NCBI GenBank assembly: GCA_017457465.1
Contig: JAFTHJ010000020.1
Coordinates: forward strand, 1-5,345
DNA: 5,345 nucleotides
Reading direction: 5' to 3'
Origin: Clostridia bacterium
GTDB taxonomy: Bacteria > Bacillota > Clostridia > Oscillospirales > CAG-272
The position numbers and the translations under genes were made by a program. The notes under the pieces are model-generated. The model did no database searches. It had not been told where the DNA came from and was given only the letters and a program-made list of their open reading frames with translations. Each line of letters starts with the position of its first letter. Within the stretch, counting starts at the first letter, position 1. Of this stretch, positions 4,842-5,345 are shown piece by piece.

Positions 4842-5105
4842 ATGAGAAAAAAACTGTTATCTGCGATAGCAATGCTTTTATTACTTTCTGGCATTGCGTT
4901 ATTCGCATCATGTAATGATGACAGTACGGACGATACTCATATATCGGTCTCCTCGTCAGAGGAGACCGATGCCGAGGGTACTTCATCGGAAATTACAGAC
5001 GAAAGTAATGATATAAACGAAGATGAAACAACATCGGACACGACCAAATCGGAGACTACCGTTGCTACAACAGGTGGAGAGAACTGGTCACAGGACAGAA
5101 AATAA
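4842..5105 (+). CDS. Short Ser/Thr/Asp/Glu-rich lipoprotein, unknown function
   Basis: This 87-residue product begins with a lipoprotein-type signal: Arg-Lys-Lys, a leucine-rich core (AIAMLLLLSGIAL), and FASC with the lipid-acceptor Cys at residue 24. Phe at -3 is a loose lipobox. The mature part (25-87) is low-complexity and acidic, rich in S, T, E and D (VSSSEETDAE, TSSEITDES), and resembles the surface spacer that usually precedes a folded domain in clostridial lipoproteins. Here it simply ends at ENWSQDRK, so the gene may be a remnant truncated by a stop or frameshift, or a genuine short surface spacer. It starts 3 bases after the previous stop and has no Shine-Dalgarno string upstream, suggesting translation by reinitiation. 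A perfect 12-bp hairpin lies within it (4943-4970). It is followed after 20 bases by another secreted protein. Confidence 0.65.
   Translation: MRKKLLSAIAMLLLLSGIALFASCNDDSTDDTHISVSSSEETDAEGTSSEITDESNDINEDETTSDTTKSETTVATTGGENWSQDRK
4943..4970 (+). repeat. Perfect 12-bp inverted repeat with a 4-base loop inside the lipoprotein gene
   Basis: ATCGGTCTCCTC (4943-4954) and its exact reverse complement (4959-4970) flank the loop GTCA. In frame it encodes SVSSSEETD within the acidic spacer. The stem is 7/12 G+C, far stronger than any other hairpin noted in the window. No T-run follows, so it is not an intrinsic terminator; it may act on mRNA stability or polarity, or be the footprint of a small inverted duplication. 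Confidence 0.8.
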
Positions 5106-5112
5106 TCTTCCG

Positions 5113-5119
5113 AAAGGAG
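5113..5119 (+). promoter_or_regulatory. Ribosome binding site of the right-edge gene
   Basis: AAAGGAG ends 6 bases before the ATG at 5126, a near-ideal spacing. It supports that start for a gene whose end lies outside the window and marks it as separate from the lipoprotein gene ending at 5105. Confidence 0.8.
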
Positions 5120-5125
5120 ATTTGT

Positions 5126-5345
5126 ATGTTAAAAAAACTTTTTTCAATTATTCTCGTTGTAATTATGCTCGCGTCTGCGTGCATTTTCGTATTTGCTGAC
5201 GATGAGAATAATACACCAACGATGACGACAACGACTGTTTATCAACAGAACTTTGATAATACGACAATAACGGATGCGGGGCTTGTGAATCTTTCAAGCA
5301 ACACACCCACAACACAAATAAATAATAGCAGACTTGAAATTACCG
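5126..5345 (+). CDS. Secreted protein, 5' part only (73 residues seen)
   Basis: An open frame starts at 5126 behind a strong ribosome binding site and runs off the right edge. It opens with MLKKLFSIILVVIMLASACI then FVFADDENNT, a Sec signal peptide with a good cleavage site after VFA (residue 24). ASAC at 16-19 is a possible but weaker lipobox. The signal closely resembles that of the 625-residue protein (KKILSIVLIICMLAS against KKLFSIILVVIMLAS), suggesting related or copied genes. After a Thr-rich stretch (TMTTTT), the mature start VYQQNFDNTTITDAGL and NNSRLEIT look like the first strands of another LamG/concanavalin-type sandwich, but too little is visible to prove this. It lies 20 bases after the lipoprotein gene, so it is probably in the same operon. 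Confidence 0.8.
   Translation, partial: MLKKLFSIILVVIMLASACIFVFADDENNTPTMTTTTVYQQNFDNTTITDAGLVNLSSNTPTTQINNSRLEIT

Noticed and set aside
4943..4970. Hairpin as a Rho-independent terminator
   Set aside because: The sequence after the stem (GCCGAGGGTA) has no T-run and the coding frame continues through it.
1..5345. CRISPR array, tRNA, rRNA or insertion sequence
   Set aside because: No regularly spaced repeats, cloverleaf, rRNA-like conserved stretch, transposase or terminal inverted repeats were seen on reading both strands.

Overview
The window looks like a carbohydrate-use locus from an AT-rich, Gram-positive anaerobe of the class Clostridia, most likely a gut member of the Oscillospiraceae/Ruminococcaceae type. 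The basis is the strong AAGGAG-type ribosome binding sites, A/T-rich consensus promoters, the AraC + GH32 pairing, and a run of Clostridia-style secreted proteins with short Lys-Lys signal peptides and recurrent beta-sandwich domains. This assignment comes from style and recalled families, not from a database search.

Layout. Positions 1-106 are non-coding and hold nested inverted repeats with two T-runs, possibly a terminator for a gene left of the window. An AraC-family regulator is on the minus strand (107-916). A 264-bp divergent intergenic region (917-1180) carries a perfect consensus promoter for the regulator (TTGACA-17-TATAAT, leftward) and an extended -10 promoter for the opposite operon (rightward). 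It also contains a 20-bp perfect dyad over the second promoter's -10/start region and sequence elements shared between the two promoters.

To the right, five genes on the plus strand are packed like one operon. They are a GH32 beta-fructosidase without a signal peptide (1181-2764), a 46-residue peptide of unknown function (2824-2964), a 625-residue secreted protein with two homologous concanavalin/LamG-like sandwich domains and a Clostridia-type C-terminal domain (2961-4838), a very short Ser/Thr/Asp/Glu-rich lipoprotein (4842-5105), and the start of another secreted protein that leaves the window (5126-5345). Gaps after the GH32 gene are 59, -4, 3 and 20 bases.

Working model (inference): the AraC regulator senses a sugar and switches the divergent operon. 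The GH32 enzyme hydrolyses fructose-containing saccharides in the cytoplasm, and the secreted products act at the cell surface, perhaps in glycan binding. No transporter or sugar kinase is in view. The least explained parts are the 46-residue peptide, whose start resembles a RiPP leader; the mosaic regulatory region; and a perfect 12-bp hairpin inside the lipoprotein gene.
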